A stretch of DNA of 64,000 nucleotides from Vibrio sp. J1-1 (GTDB lineage Bacteria > Pseudomonadota > Gammaproteobacteria > Enterobacterales > Vibrionaceae): positions 124,001 to 188,000 of the forward strand of contig NZ_JAKKCM010000002.1 of NCBI RefSeq assembly GCF_021728395.1. The letters are read 5' to 3'. The position numbers and the translations under genes were made by a program. Shown here in pieces: positions 39,236 to 48,146 of this stretch (position 1 is the first letter of the stretch; every line of letters starts with the position of its first letter). The notes under the pieces were generated by a model. It did no database searches and had not been told where the DNA came from. It saw only the letters and a program-made list of their open reading frames with translations.

Positions 39236-39667
39236 TTATCGATTAATATTGAAGCGTGCCATCGCAGCTTCTTCTTTCGATACGACAGTTTTACCAATAG
39301 GCGCAAGGGAAATAACCGCCAGTTTCAGGTGCTGAAGTGCAAACGGAATACCGATAATGGTAACGAAGCACGCAACAGCGGAAATGACATGACCGATTGC
39401 CAGCCAGATACCTGCAAACACAAACCACACTATGTTGCCAATAACGCCAAGTGGACTGGTGCCTATGTCCATCTCGTTGGTCAGTTCATCACGCGAAATG
39501 GCTTCTTTTCCGAATGGGAAAAATGAAAAGTTACCCATGACGAAACAGGCGCGTCCCCACGGGATACCGATAATGCTGATAAAGGCCAGGATGCCGAAAA
39601 ACCACCATAGCAGTCCCATAAACACGCCACCCAACACAAACCAGATGATGTTGCCAAGAGTTCTCAT
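39236..39667 (-). CDS. yccF: YccF-family inner-membrane protein
   Basis: A 143-residue membrane protein with two repeats of the YccF domain (NIIWFVLGG...FFGILAFISIIGIPWG and GNIVWFVFAG...VACFVTIIGIPFA). Good ribosome site (TAGGAA). Family function is unknown, possibly transport. Confidence 0.9.
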   Translation of the reverse strand: MRTLGNIIWFVLGGVFMGLLWWFFGILAFISIIGIPWGRACFVMGNFSFFPFGKEAISRDELTNEMDIGTSPLGVIGNIVWFVFAGIWLAIGHVISAVACFVTIIGIPFALQHLKLAVISLAPIGKTVVSKEEAAMARFNINR

Positions 39668-39843
39668 TCTATTTCCTATTTCTAATCGTCGATTTTAAAT
39701 CGAGTTCATGCCACCGATGTAAAGTGACGTCATTGAATCCAATTTGGACTTGATTATAAGTATGTCACAGGAATCTTAACAGAGTATGAATAACATTAAT
39801 CTGAGCTGAGGTTTGGAAGTAACTAGTTGTAAGGCGAGAAGAA

Positions 39844-39886
39844 TATCCACGCACACTATGCTTAGTGTAGCAAATGAACGTGGATA
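39844..39886 (-). terminator. Nested hairpin after oxidoreductase gene
   Basis: Outer stem TATCCACG (39844-39851) / CGTGGATA (39879-39886); inner stem ACACTA (39853-39858) / TAGTGT (39863-39868). On the minus strand it follows the oxidoreductase stop at 39902 and is trailed by TTCTTCT, so it may end or protect that transcript. Confidence 0.5.
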
Positions 39887-39901
39887 CCATATTGACGGTG
39901 T

Positions 39902-40834
39902 TTAACGTAAAACGGTTTTCTCAATTTGTTGGCAAATGGCTTCCGCAAATTGGTGGCTGGCGATATTGCGTTCGGCAACCGCATTATCCAGCTTTCCGTT
40001 TTCTATGACGGCAAACCAATCTAATAGCATGGCATGAAAGCCTTTACTGGTCAGCATTGGCGTCCAATCTTTTAAGCTTAATTTTTGCTCTTTGTTTTCG
40101 TGCCAAAGTTTGCCCTCTACAAATGAGTCGAACTCGACGGCTCGGTTAGCGTAACAAGCCTGTACTCGTTCGGTTGTGATGCCAAAATGGCGATTCATAC
40201 AAGCGTGCAGAAGTGTCTCACCATGTTGCCATTGCACATCCAGTCTGGCCAATTGAGCTCCATCAAATTGATGTGTGACGTAAACGTCGTGTAGGTTGGT
40301 TTTGGCCACAATGTTGACACTATCTAACGGATGAATGAAATCATCAAAAATAAAAGTACGAATGTCACCCGGCAAGTTATGTCGATTCTTTTCCCAGCGA
40401 AGCGACTTCAATCCAGTGAGTTCTCCCTGTTGTACTCCGTGCATGTGTTGATTGTAGAGCGGTATATGGCGGCGATTGAAGCCAACATAAAGAGGCTGAG
40501 TAGTCTGAGCGGAAATCTCATACAGCTTTTCGACCTCTGCGGCGTTGTCAGCCAGAGGCTTATCTACAAAGGTTGGGATACCTTGCTTTAAAAAGTATTC
40601 AGCGATTTGAAAGTGGACGCTAGTAGCGGCGTGTATCATGACGGCATCGACGCCGAAGTTCATAAGCTGCTGATAGTCCTGACAGGTTTCTGCGATTCGG
40701 TACTGTTGAGCCAGAGCGCTCAGAGTTCTGGTATTTCTGGTACAAAAAACTAAATCAATATTGGGGATCTGAGTGATAACCGGAAGGTAAGCTTTTTGCG
40801 CAATATCTCCTAAGCCAATGATACCAATTTTCAT
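39902..40834 (-). CDS. Gfo/Idh/MocA-family oxidoreductase (first)
   Basis: NAD(P)-dependent dehydrogenase, 310 residues: N-terminal Rossmann GIIGLGDIAQKAYLP (~4-18), the family EKP-like motif as VDKPLADN (~90-97, with Lys), and a C-terminal substrate domain. The Asp in place of Glu in EKP is within family variation. Substrate unknown, likely a sugar or inositol derivative. AGAAGA precedes the start. Confidence 0.82.
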   Translation of the reverse strand: MKIGIIGLGDIAQKAYLPVITQIPNIDLVFCTRNTRTLSALAQQYRIAETCQDYQQLMNFGVDAVMIHAATSVHFQIAEYFLKQGIPTFVDKPLADNAAEVEKLYEISAQTTQPLYVGFNRRHIPLYNQHMHGVQQGELTGLKSLRWEKNRHNLPGDIRTFIFDDFIHPLDSVNIVAKTNLHDVYVTHQFDGAQLARLDVQWQHGETLLHACMNRHFGITTERVQACYANRAVEFDSFVEGKLWHENKEQKLSLKDWTPMLTSKGFHAMLLDWFAVIENGKLDNAVAERNIASHQFAEAICQQIEKTVLR

Positions 40835-40910
40835 CTGGGTTCTTCTCTTTTATCTGACTAGCAGCCGAGTATAACAAGGACAAGAGAGAATATGCTGAAG
40901 TCTAATGCTA

Positions 40911-40945
40911 TAAAAAAGCCTGACTCACAATTTGTCGTCAGGCTT
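40911..40945 (-). terminator. Terminator after glycogen-binding-domain protein
   Basis: AAGCCTGAC (40916-40924) pairs with GTCAGGCTT (40937-40945), with a TTTTTT run on the minus strand. Confidence 0.88.
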
Positions 40946-41005
40946 AAGGTTTTAGCTTAATTACCAAGCTGTAATGACTGAGCTCTTAGGCATCTGGCGC
41001 TAGCG

Positions 41006-41311
41006 TTAAGCGATCTGCTCGCTGGTGCAAACGACGCTGTTATCACTGCCAAAACCATTCGGAACATAGGCATCGGCTTGAGGGTCGTTTTCCCATTCAG
41101 CTTCATTCAGCAGGTATCGGAATTGAATGTTTTGTTGCTTTGGTAAGCGAGTTTTAAACTTAAACTGGCCGCTGCTTTTAACCAATTTCATTGGTTCTGG
41201 CTGCCAGTTGTTAAAGTCTCCCGCAATTTTTACCGACTCACGCTGTTCTTTATCAAGCTCAAAGGTGACTTCGACTTCATCTTTGGTTTTAAAAAATCTT
41301 TTTTTAAGCAT
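41006..41311 (-). CDS. Isoamylase early-set / CBM48-AMPK1-type protein
   Basis: A 101-residue beta-sandwich carrying the glycogen-binding pattern VKIAGDFNNWQPEPMKLV (~28-45) and FRYLLNEAEWENDPQADAY. Such single-domain proteins bind glucans or regulate other enzymes. No partner is adjacent. AAGGAAAG precedes the start. Confidence 0.85.
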   Translation of the reverse strand: MLKKRFFKTKDEVEVTFELDKEQRESVKIAGDFNNWQPEPMKLVKSSGQFKFKTRLPKQQNIQFRYLLNEAEWENDPQADAYVPNGFGSDNSVVCTSEQIA

Positions 41312-41471
41312 TAATCTTTCCTTGTTTGTACAAAAACTATTCTAACTATTACTAAGGATTAATACTGAATTCAAGTTTTATCAGCTACACGACGGTAAAA
41401 AAAGGAAAATAATCATGCGGATGAGCCGCGAATGAGCAAGTTTCGACCTCCCATTGTTTGATTTTCTTAAA

Positions 41472-41918
41472 TCAAGCAAACAGCACGATGCCATGCATCA
41501 GAAGCACTCCGCAGGTGAGTGTTCCACGCATTCCTTGATAACCTTTTGGGTCAATCTCTTTCTCTACCTTCCGAATCAACTTTTCAGAGTACCAAACGGC
41601 AATGTAACCTGCGGCTAAAAGCAGGGTGGCAATAATGTAATGAGTGTGTCCCTGTAGAAGGGCGCCCCACGCGAGCAAAACAAACAGGTTACTCAGAACC
41701 AAAATATTGCGACTCAAGCGGTGGTAGTAATGGTCGATGCCGTTACCCCATAACACACCAGACAAGAAGCTTAAGATAACCGCACTGTAGGCAATAAAGA
41801 ATTCATGACCACTTAAATTAAGCAAAGTGGTGTCAGTGATAATCAGCAGCAAACTAAATAAAAAAGGGATAAGTCCTAAATAGCCCAGCCGCAACATGGT
41901 AGAACGTGTAGTTGTCAT
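41472..41918 (-). CDS. DUF3429 membrane protein
   Basis: A 148-residue inner-membrane protein with about five hydrophobic helices, of the DUF3429 family (LGYLGLIPFLFSLLLI; GVLWGNGIDHYY). ATG 41918 follows AGGGC; the TTG at 41945 is less likely. It lies 10 bases after glutathione peroxidase and is probably co-transcribed. Function unknown. Confidence 0.82.
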   Translation of the reverse strand: MTTTRSTMLRLGYLGLIPFLFSLLLIITDTTLLNLSGHEFFIAYSAVILSFLSGVLWGNGIDHYYHRLSRNILVLSNLFVLLAWGALLQGHTHYIIATLLLAAGYIAVWYSEKLIRKVEKEIDPKGYQGMRGTLTCGVLLMHGIVLFA

Positions 41919-41928
41919 GATTGCTGCC

Positions 41929-42474
41929 CTACAATTGTTTTTCAATCATATTAGTAAGCGTAGTACTTGTAGGAGAGATCGAACTTGGGAATGTTGCAAT
42001 GACTTTGCCATCTTTACTGATCAGAAACTTGTAAAAGTTCCACCTTGGTGTGATACCTGCTTGCTGGCTGATCTCGCTAAATACCGGATTCGCATCGATT
42101 CCCATCACTGAGCTTCGTGCCATCATCGGAAAGGTAACCCCATAATCGAGATAGCAAATTTTTGCGGAATTCGCTTCACTGCCCTTATCTTGGTTAAAGT
42201 CATTGCTTGGAAAACCAATCACCGCGAAATTTTTATCTTTATACGTTTGGTAAAGGGATTCCAACTGTTCGAACTGCGGCGTAAATCCACATTGGCTGGC
42301 TGTGTTTACGACAAGCAATGTCTTACCTTTAAAGTGCTCACATAAATCAATTTCATCAGTGGAGTTGAGCAACCTTTGTTTGCCTTGAAGAATATCCGGG
42401 CAGCTTGAAGCAAAAGCAGTGGAACTCAGACTGAATAGCGCTAGTAAGACAAGGTTTTTTATTCTTGTTGTCAT
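41929..42474 (-). CDS. Glutathione peroxidase-like, periplasmic
   Basis: Thiol peroxidase of 181 residues with a signal peptide (MTTRIKNLVLLALFSLSSTA, cut after AFAS). The catalytic Cys replaces selenocysteine in NTASQCGFTPQ (Cys62); the tetrad partners appear in FPSNDF and RWNFYKF. A periplasmic location fits a role against external peroxides, though the reductant there is unknown. ATG 42474 follows AAGGAAA. Co-transcribed with DUF3429. Confidence 0.87.
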   Translation of the reverse strand: MTTRIKNLVLLALFSLSSTAFASSCPDILQGKQRLLNSTDEIDLCEHFKGKTLLVVNTASQCGFTPQFEQLESLYQTYKDKNFAVIGFPSNDFNQDKGSEANSAKICYLDYGVTFPMMARSSVMGIDANPVFSEISQQAGITPRWNFYKFLISKDGKVIATFPSSISPTSTTLTNMIEKQL

Positions 42475-42530
42475 GATTCGATTTCCTTCTTCACTTAGTA
42501 TAGTGTTACTCAGCAGGTTCAAGATCGATC

Positions 42531-42555
42531 AAAAAAGCCGCGCAACTGCACGGCT
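42531..42555 (-). terminator. Terminator after ribB
   Basis: A 9-bp stem (42536-42544 with 42547-42555, one wobble) with TTTTTT on the minus strand, immediately after the ribB stop. Confidence 0.85.
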
Positions 42556-42577
42556 CGGAACAAGTCTGGAAGGTGTG

Positions 42578-43234
42578 TTACGCCAACTTCAATTCAAACT
42601 GATTGCGATAAGCGACCATATCTTCAATTGTGAGAACTGGCATGTTGTGAAGACGCCCAAATGCAACGAGCTCTGGTGTTTTCGCCATCGTACCATCCGG
42701 ATTGGTCACTTCGCACAATACGCCTGCAGGCTGTAGCCCTGCCATTTGCATTAGATCAATCGTGCCTTCGGTATGCCCGCGGCGAGTCATTACGCCACCT
42801 GGGCGAGCGCGCAAAGGAAAGACGTGGCCCGGACGTGCAAGATCTTCAGGCTTCGCGTGTGGATTTGCCGCCGTTTTGATCGTGGTAACACGGTCTGCCG
42901 CAGAGACACCTGTCGTTACGCCTACTTTCGCTTCAATAGAAACGGTAAATGCGGTTTGGTTTGCGCTGTTGTTGTCGACAACCATTGGTGGCAGCTCTAG
43001 CTTGTCTGCTTGAGCGTCCGTCAGACACAGACACACGATACCACTGCACTCACGGATCATAAGTGCCATTTGTTCGTTAGTCAGGTGTTCTACTGAATAG
43101 ATGATGTCGCCTTCATTTTCACGGTCTTCATCATCAAGTAAAAGTACACCTCGGCCTTCCTGCAGTGCGGTAAGTGCGTTTTCAACACGAGTAATTGGGT
43201 CGCCGAATTCGGCAAGTAGCGATGACTGATTCAT
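42578..43234 (-). CDS. ribB: 3,4-dihydroxy-2-butanone 4-phosphate synthase
   Basis: Makes the four-carbon unit of riboflavin from ribulose 5-phosphate. The 218-residue protein has [11 protein letters not shown] (~34-44, Mg site), [22 protein letters not shown] and HTEGT (His-x-x-Gly). It is standalone RibB, without the fused GTP cyclohydrolase II. It is preceded by an FMN riboswitch and a 120-base leader, so it is shut down by excess flavin. ATG follows TAGGAG. Confidence 0.96.
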   Translation of the reverse strand: MNQSSLLAEFGDPITRVENALTALQEGRGVLLLDDEDRENEGDIIYSVEHLTNEQMALMIRECSGIVCLCLTDAQADKLELPPMVVDNNSANQTAFTVSIEAKVGVTTGVSAADRVTTIKTAANPHAKPEDLARPGHVFPLRARPGGVMTRRGHTEGTIDLMQMAGLQPAGVLCEVTNPDGTMAKTPELVAFGRLHNMPVLTIEDMVAYRNQFELKLA

Positions 43235-43354
43235 GGTTAACTCCTAAATATGACCAGAATCAGGGCGGTATGAGAGCTCGCTGTAAAATGCGATCAAAAA
43301 GAAGTGCACCAGTTCTTCTCAACGTATTGAGTAAGCGTACTGGTGTATTCTTAT

Positions 43355-43485
43355 TCTCTTTCATCCGGACTATAACCGTCGGCTCTGGCATCTCACCAGA
43401 TCTGCTGACCTCGACGAATCGAGCGCTCGCGGGCTGACTCAAAAGAGTATACCGCCGGTGGGGAATTTCGCCCCGCCCTGAGAAC
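43355..43485 (-). promoter_or_regulatory. FMN riboswitch (RFN element)
   Basis: On the minus strand, the conserved RFN segments appear in order: GGGCGGGGCGAAATTCCCC, ACCGGCGGTA, CCCGCGAGCG, GGTCAGCAGATCTGGTGA, then GCCGACGGTTATAGTCCGGA. It lies about 120 bases before ribB. The leader between contains CACCAGT (43307) / ACTGGTG (43339), a candidate switch stem. Confidence 0.95.
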
Positions 43486-43593
43486 AATTAAAATTATGCC
43501 AAGTCTATTGTTTTAACTAAGACTGACAATGGGATAGTACTGATTTACCAATACCTTGGGAAGCAGATTACGTTTTTATTGCATAAAAATGTG

Positions 43594-44211
43594 CTACCGA
43601 CGAAAAAAGTCGGTGCGAATAAAGTGATCAATCTGCTCAGGAACGAAGGTATTGTAGATTAGGCTGGTATGCGTCTGTTTGGCCTGAATATGATCTTGCA
43701 TCCCTTCTAAGCGGGTTTCGTCTACGGTCACGGTGCCGTCAGACATTGTATTATCATCGCGAATAAGCAAAGAACGAGCCCCGACAGGGAGTGTACCTGC
43801 GATACTTCCAAGTTTCTGAGGAAAGTCCCAGACGTCGTCATGTTTGTTTAAACCGTGATGAGGCGAGTTACCCAAAAGTGCGCCCAAGCCAAGGTCTTGG
43901 ATTCGGGAAACGATCGACGCTCCTTTTAGAGGTGATCCAATAGCGATAACGTGAGAAATCAAGCTGGTGGTTGGTTTTCTATTTGCCAAATAACGCTTAA
44001 TCATCAAGCCACCTAAGCTATGCCCAACCAGTACATTGGTCGTCAGTGGATTGAGTGCATGGTCGATAGAATTAAACAGTGCATCTTCATTAATCGATAC
44101 GGTGTTGTAACTCAGCACTTGAGTCTCGTAACCCAACTTACGCAGTTTTTGGCTAAGAGGCTGCATCACCAGCCCATGCATATAAAGACCATGTAGTATG
44201 ATGATTTTCAT
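43594..44211 (-). CDS. Alpha/beta hydrolase, lipase-like
   Basis: A 205-residue alpha/beta hydrolase. The nucleophile elbow GHSLGG (Ser ~64) and the N-terminal LHGLYMHG oxyanion region are clear, with a later Asp and the His in TSLIYN region less so. No signal peptide is visible, so it is probably cytoplasmic. Good ribosome site (TGGAGA). Substrate unknown; ester or amide cleavage is expected. Confidence 0.8.
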   Translation of the reverse strand: MKIIILHGLYMHGLVMQPLSQKLRKLGYETQVLSYNTVSINEDALFNSIDHALNPLTTNVLVGHSLGGLMIKRYLANRKPTTSLISHVIAIGSPLKGASIVSRIQDLGLGALLGNSPHHGLNKHDDVWDFPQKLGSIAGTLPVGARSLLIRDDNTMSDGTVTVDETRLEGMQDHIQAKQTHTSLIYNTFVPEQIDHFIRTDFFRR

Positions 44212-44307
44212 AATATCTCCAATGACGACTCTGCATATTGACTGCCTAGAGTTAGGACTTCTGCAAGAACACTATGCTTTAGGTATCCTACTCTAAATTA
44301 GGTGCCA

Positions 44308-46170
44308 CTACTTCTGATTTATCAGCAATTCCTGAACTTCTTGCTGTAACCTATGGCGATCTAAACGATCAGGGTTGATTACTTGACCAATTATGACTTC
44401 AATTTTGGACCAAAAACGTCTTGGTCTTTTGGTCAGTGCGTGTCCGCCTTTATGGCTGAAAAATGAACCCCATAGGCCTTTCAACGCCATTGGTATCACT
44501 GGCACCGGAGTACGCTGGAGGATTGTTTCCACACCAGGTCTAAACTCACCGAGTTCCCCATTTGAAGTCAGCCGACCTTCCGGGAAGATACAGACCACCT
44601 CTTGGTTATTTAATGCTTGCTCGATTTGTGCAAAGGCTTGCTTGTAGGTTTCTGCACACTTACGAGGAGAGCAAATGGGAATAACGCCTGCGTGGCGGAA
44701 CACATATTTAAGAACAGGCATCTCACTGATGGATTTATCCATAACAAAACGCACAGGCCGAGTTGAGGTTCCCATCAGAATAAGCGCATCCACATAACTG
44801 ACATGATTGGCGACGATCAATGCCGCTCCTTTTTCTGGGATATACTTGCGCCCCTCCACGGAAACGCGGTACATACAATGGCTAATTAAATAGCTGATAA
44901 AGCGCTGGGTAAATTCAGGAACTTGGCGATATACATAGATAGCAACCAAGAAATTCCCAATCGCCATGATAGCGAACAGCTCCACAACAGAGAGCTCTAA
45001 TATACTGAGCACAAATATCGATACCAATGCGGACACCACCATGAATAGGGCATTCATAATGTTGTTCGCGGCGATGGACCGTGCACATTCGCCTTGCGTA
45101 GAGCGAGACTGAATGAATGAGTAGAGTGGCACAATAAACACTCCACCACTGACTCCGACAAAAAATAAATCAATCATTACTCGAAAGTGTTTAGGCTCTG
45201 AAATGAAACTTTCTACAGCGTAGTATTGGGTCGGAAGTTGGCTGTATGACGGTACTGCCCATAATAAATCGAGGCCAAACAAAGTTAACCCCAGAATTCC
45301 GAATGGCAGAATGCCAAGCTCAACATGATCAAAAGAGAGCTTTTCGCACAACCAAGATCCCGTGGCGATGCCAATCGAAAATAGCGCCAGTAACAAAGAA
45401 ACGACGGTACTATCAGCAAAGAGGTGCTCGCGAGCGAAGTTTGGAAATTGTGTAAGATAGGTCGCACCCATAAACCAAAACCAACTTATCGCCAGAATCG
45501 ACATCCATACCCCACGCTGTTTTTGAGCGACGTTTAGGGTCTTTTTGAGGCCAGAAATTGGCTCGAATTTTACTTTTTGATTGGAGTGACTTGGCAAAGC
45601 GGGAATATTCACACTACTAATGAACCCCATTATCGAAAGGAATAAAACAAGGCACGAGGCGATAAATGTACCGTTGGGAATCGCGAGTAAAAGTCCTGCC
45701 GTTAACGTGCCAATCAGAATGGATAAAAAAGTCCCCATTTCAACCCAAGCATTGCCTTTGACAAGTTCATTGGCTTTTAAGGCTTGAGGCAGTAAAGCGT
45801 ATTTCACCGGACCGAAGTAGGCAGATTGTGTTCCGGTTAAAAATAACAACACTAACATCAAGAGTGCATTTTCGGTCATGATGGCGGAGGCAGCACAGAT
45901 CATGATCAGCAATTCGATAAGCTTTAGGCGGCGCATCAACTTGGCTTTATCCATATTATCCGCGACAGCACCAGCATGCGCCGAAAATAAAAAGAAGGGC
46001 AAGATAAACAGACCAGCAGCGAGATTGACAAACAGATTCACTGAGACAGGTAATGAATCAATCAGACTGTAGGTGACCATTAATAAAAGAACATTTTTGT
46101 AAACGTTATCATTCAATGCCCCAAGGCACTGTGTGACGAAAAATGGGAAAAAGCGTTTAGAGAAAAACAT
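44308..46170 (-). CDS. LplT-PlsC fusion: lysophospholipid transporter and acyltransferase
   Basis: One 620-residue polypeptide. Residues ~1-400 form an MFS transporter of the LplT type, with about twelve helices, that flips lysophospholipids inward. Residues ~420-620 are a PlsC-type acyltransferase with NHVSYVDALIL (catalytic His-x4-Asp) and FPEGRLTSNGE. In E. coli, transporter LplT and the two-part enzyme Aas are separate; here the acyl-ACP synthetase part is absent. It probably re-acylates imported lysophospholipid. TATGGAGCC precedes the start. Confidence 0.85.
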   Translation of the reverse strand: MFFSKRFFPFFVTQCLGALNDNVYKNVLLLMVTYSLIDSLPVSVNLFVNLAAGLFILPFFLFSAHAGAVADNMDKAKLMRRLKLIELLIMICAASAIMTENALLMLVLLFLTGTQSAYFGPVKYALLPQALKANELVKGNAWVEMGTFLSILIGTLTAGLLLAIPNGTFIASCLVLFLSIMGFISSVNIPALPSHSNQKVKFEPISGLKKTLNVAQKQRGVWMSILAISWFWFMGATYLTQFPNFAREHLFADSTVVSLLLALFSIGIATGSWLCEKLSFDHVELGILPFGILGLTLFGLDLLWAVPSYSQLPTQYYAVESFISEPKHFRVMIDLFFVGVSGGVFIVPLYSFIQSRSTQGECARSIAANNIMNALFMVVSALVSIFVLSILELSVVELFAIMAIGNFLVAIYVYRQVPEFTQRFISYLISHCMYRVSVEGRKYIPEKGAALIVANHVSYVDALILMGTSTRPVRFVMDKSISEMPVLKYVFRHAGVIPICSPRKCAETYKQAFAQIEQALNNQEVVCIFPEGRLTSNGELGEFRPGVETILQRTPVPVIPMALKGLWGSFFSHKGGHALTKRPRRFWSKIEVIIGQVINPDRLDRHRLQQEVQELLINQK

Positions 46171-46318
46171 GCTGGCTCCATATGCACATTGTTAAATTAG
46201 ATGGATGCACTTTATGTATTCCCTACAGATAAGCCAGTGATTTAGGTGTAGTAACGTATTGTGTTACCTTAAGTTGCTATTTACGTAACCCCACTAACTA
46301 AGGTTGCCAATTTTATTA

Positions 46319-47065
46319 CTATTGATTCGGAGTGCGTTCCCAGGGTTTAAAAAGAGGAAACGTCCAGCGACGCATGGCGATAACTAGAGAGGTACCGTGC
46401 TTTTCATTCATCTCTAATGAATTGTCACTCTGACAAGCCAGATAAAACTCATCGATCACTTTTTGTAGCTTCTGCTGAAGTTTTTTGTTGGTCGGTATAC
46501 TCATTAACCCAGTTGCCATTGCCAGCTTCTCGCCCTCGGCGGAAAAGTAACTTTTGAAAAAGGCTTCTTGAACTTGTTGTTGAAAGAAGCGCTGGATCGG
46601 ACCACCTATTTGCCAGTTAAACGTCGGGGAAATACGTAAACGTATTTTGTTGCCAGGAAGTAAGTCGATAATCTCAAGCCGATCGAGTAGGGCAAGCTTC
46701 TGTACTAGCTCTGGCTCACTGAATGTATATTGTTCAATGATTTGCTCAAATTGATAGCCATTCACAACACATATAACAACCAGCAGTAATGCTTTATCTT
46801 CAACGAGTTGCTTTTCTTGCTCCAGAGTGAGTGATTCCAGTCCTTTATTGTGTGAAGCAGCGAGCTTAAACAGCTCGGCCATGTCTAACCCAATCAGTTG
46901 GCAAATACGTTCAAGACGCTCGAGACTAATGTGATGCCCTTCAGCAAGCAGTCTTTTTACGCTTCCTTCGCTTAACTCTAAATGCTGTGCAACGTCTACA
47001 TAGTGCAAACCAGAGAGCTTCAATTGACGTTTCAGCTCCTTAATCAGGGCATAACTTTCTGACAT
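46319..47065 (-). CDS. XRE-family regulator with large C-terminal domain
   Basis: A 248-residue protein with an N-terminal Cro/C1 helix-turn-helix (~15-55: LHYVDVAQHLELSEGSVKRL) and a ~180-residue C-domain that I do not recognise. Its start directly follows the HD gene stop, so the two are translationally linked. Target unknown. Confidence 0.75.
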   Translation of the reverse strand: MSESYALIKELKRQLKLSGLHYVDVAQHLELSEGSVKRLLAEGHHISLERLERICQLIGLDMAELFKLAASHNKGLESLTLEQEKQLVEDKALLLVVICVVNGYQFEQIIEQYTFSEPELVQKLALLDRLEIIDLLPGNKIRLRISPTFNWQIGGPIQRFFQQQVQEAFFKSYFSAEGEKLAMATGLMSIPTNKKLQQKLQKVIDEFYLACQSDNSLEMNEKHGTSLVIAMRRWTFPLFKPWERTPNQ

Positions 47066-47704
47066 TTACTCTGCGACCTCTTCGCGTAACTGGCCTAAAT
47101 AGCTTTGCATAAATGCTTTGCGCCTTTTGGCTTCCTGTTTGGCAGAGTGGGTATTCATCGTATCGACGATTCTAAATAATTTGGTCTGAAAATGATCGAG
47201 GGTAAATTGTTGGTCATCCAGGGCACGTTCTTCAGCAAACATGTCTTGGTGATCGTACAGCTTAGCATCGAACTGAGTACTAACCTGAATACAGCGCGTT
47301 ACGCCGATCGCACCGAGTGCATCTAGACGATCAGCATCCTGCACGATCTTGGCTTCGAGTGTGTTGGGACGAATGTTAGCGCTGAAACTGTGTGCTTCTA
47401 TCGCGTGAGCAATGTCGTCGTGGAAATGACGTGGGTAGTCGATACTTTCCAAAAATGCGATGGCCTTTTTAGCCGCAATCGCGGAGCTTTGCTTACGGTT
47501 AGGATGATCTTTTGGGTAAGTAAAGCAGTCATGCAAGTAGGCAGCTGGCAATACGACTTCCAATTGAGCACCCTCTTGCTCAGCGAGCTTTTTAGCCGTT
47601 TTGGCGACACGTTTTACGTGGCTGAGATCGTGAGCTGCATCGATTTGCATCTCTTGCTGCATGAATTCTAAGAATAGGGGTTCAGCTTGGCTTAATGAGG
47701 TCAT
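47066..47704 (-). CDS. HD-domain phosphohydrolase, YedJ-like
   Basis: A 212-residue HD-superfamily protein with metal ligands in HDLSHVKRVAK (~25-35), YLHDCFTYP and QDADRLDALG. Homologues hydrolyse nucleotides or phosphodiesters. ATG 47704 gives the conserved start; the frame extends to a TTG at 47764. First gene of a two-gene unit with the XRE regulator. Confidence 0.8.
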   Translation of the reverse strand: MTSLSQAEPLFLEFMQQEMQIDAAHDLSHVKRVAKTAKKLAEQEGAQLEVVLPAAYLHDCFTYPKDHPNRKQSSAIAAKKAIAFLESIDYPRHFHDDIAHAIEAHSFSANIRPNTLEAKIVQDADRLDALGAIGVTRCIQVSTQFDAKLYDHQDMFAEERALDDQQFTLDHFQTKLFRIVDTMNTHSAKQEAKRRKAFMQSYLGQLREEVAE

Positions 47705-47877
47705 GGGTAATACTTCATACTTGGGGATGAGGAAATTATGCCCAACCCAATAACGAATTTCCAAACGCGATGAATTTAATGAGACTTATGACCAAATAAC
47801 GAACATGTCACTTTGTCCGTTTTGTCGCTGTATGAAACGGTGAAATCAGAGGGCAATTAGATTTAGAGAAGACAGAC

Positions 47878-47984
47878 AAAAAAAGAGCCAACCGCAAACA
47901 GTGCGATTGGCTTATATATATGAACAAAGTTGAGTTCACTAACAACGTCAGTTGGCTAGGTGACCCTCGGCTTAAGAAGGGTCA
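47878..47984 (-). ncRNA. qrr: Qrr quorum-regulatory small RNA
   Basis: A 107-nt RNA. Reading the minus strand from 47984 it begins TGACCCTTCTTAAGCCGAGG and continues with the invariant block CTAGCCAACTGACGTTGTTA that pairs with target mRNAs such as luxR and aphA, and ends with a terminator: AGCCAATCGC / GCGGTTGGCT then TTTTTTT. The +1 base falls 12 nt from the sigma-54 GC. Qrr RNAs act with Hfq at low cell density. Which of Qrr1-5 this is cannot be told from the window. Confidence 0.96.
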
Positions 47985-47995
47985 CTTTAAACAAT

Positions 47996-48011
47996 GCATC
48001 TAGCGTGCCAA
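47996..48011 (-). promoter_or_regulatory. Sigma-54 promoter of qrr
   Basis: On the minus strand TTGGCACG...TGC: the GG dinucleotide (48009-48008) and GC (47997-47996) are exactly 10 bases apart, and the predicted +1 (47984) is 12 bases beyond. This matches the RpoN consensus TGGCAC-N5-TTGC. Confidence 0.92.
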
Positions 48012-48072
48012 CTTTTAAAGTCACTAAAAAGCGTGGTTTCTGTGAGTGACGTTGCCTAAACTTCGATAATAT

Positions 48073-48098
48073 TCGCAATTTGCAACTGCGATATGCAA
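48073..48098. promoter_or_regulatory. Two adjacent LuxO-type boxes
   Basis: Read on the minus strand, TTGCATATCGCAG (48098-48086) and TTGCAAATTGCGA (48085-48073) both match the LuxO site TTGCA-W3-TGCAA with few changes. They lie 89-114 bases upstream of the qrr start, where a phosphorylated LuxO would activate sigma-54. Confidence 0.85.
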
Positions 48099-48146
48099 TT
48101 TTTCCTTACTATGCTAATGATTGATTAATAAATTAGTAGTATTTAC

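Noticed and set aside
42702-43013. 103-residue frame opposite ribB
   Set aside because: It mirrors a strongly conserved RibB and lacks a ribosome site.
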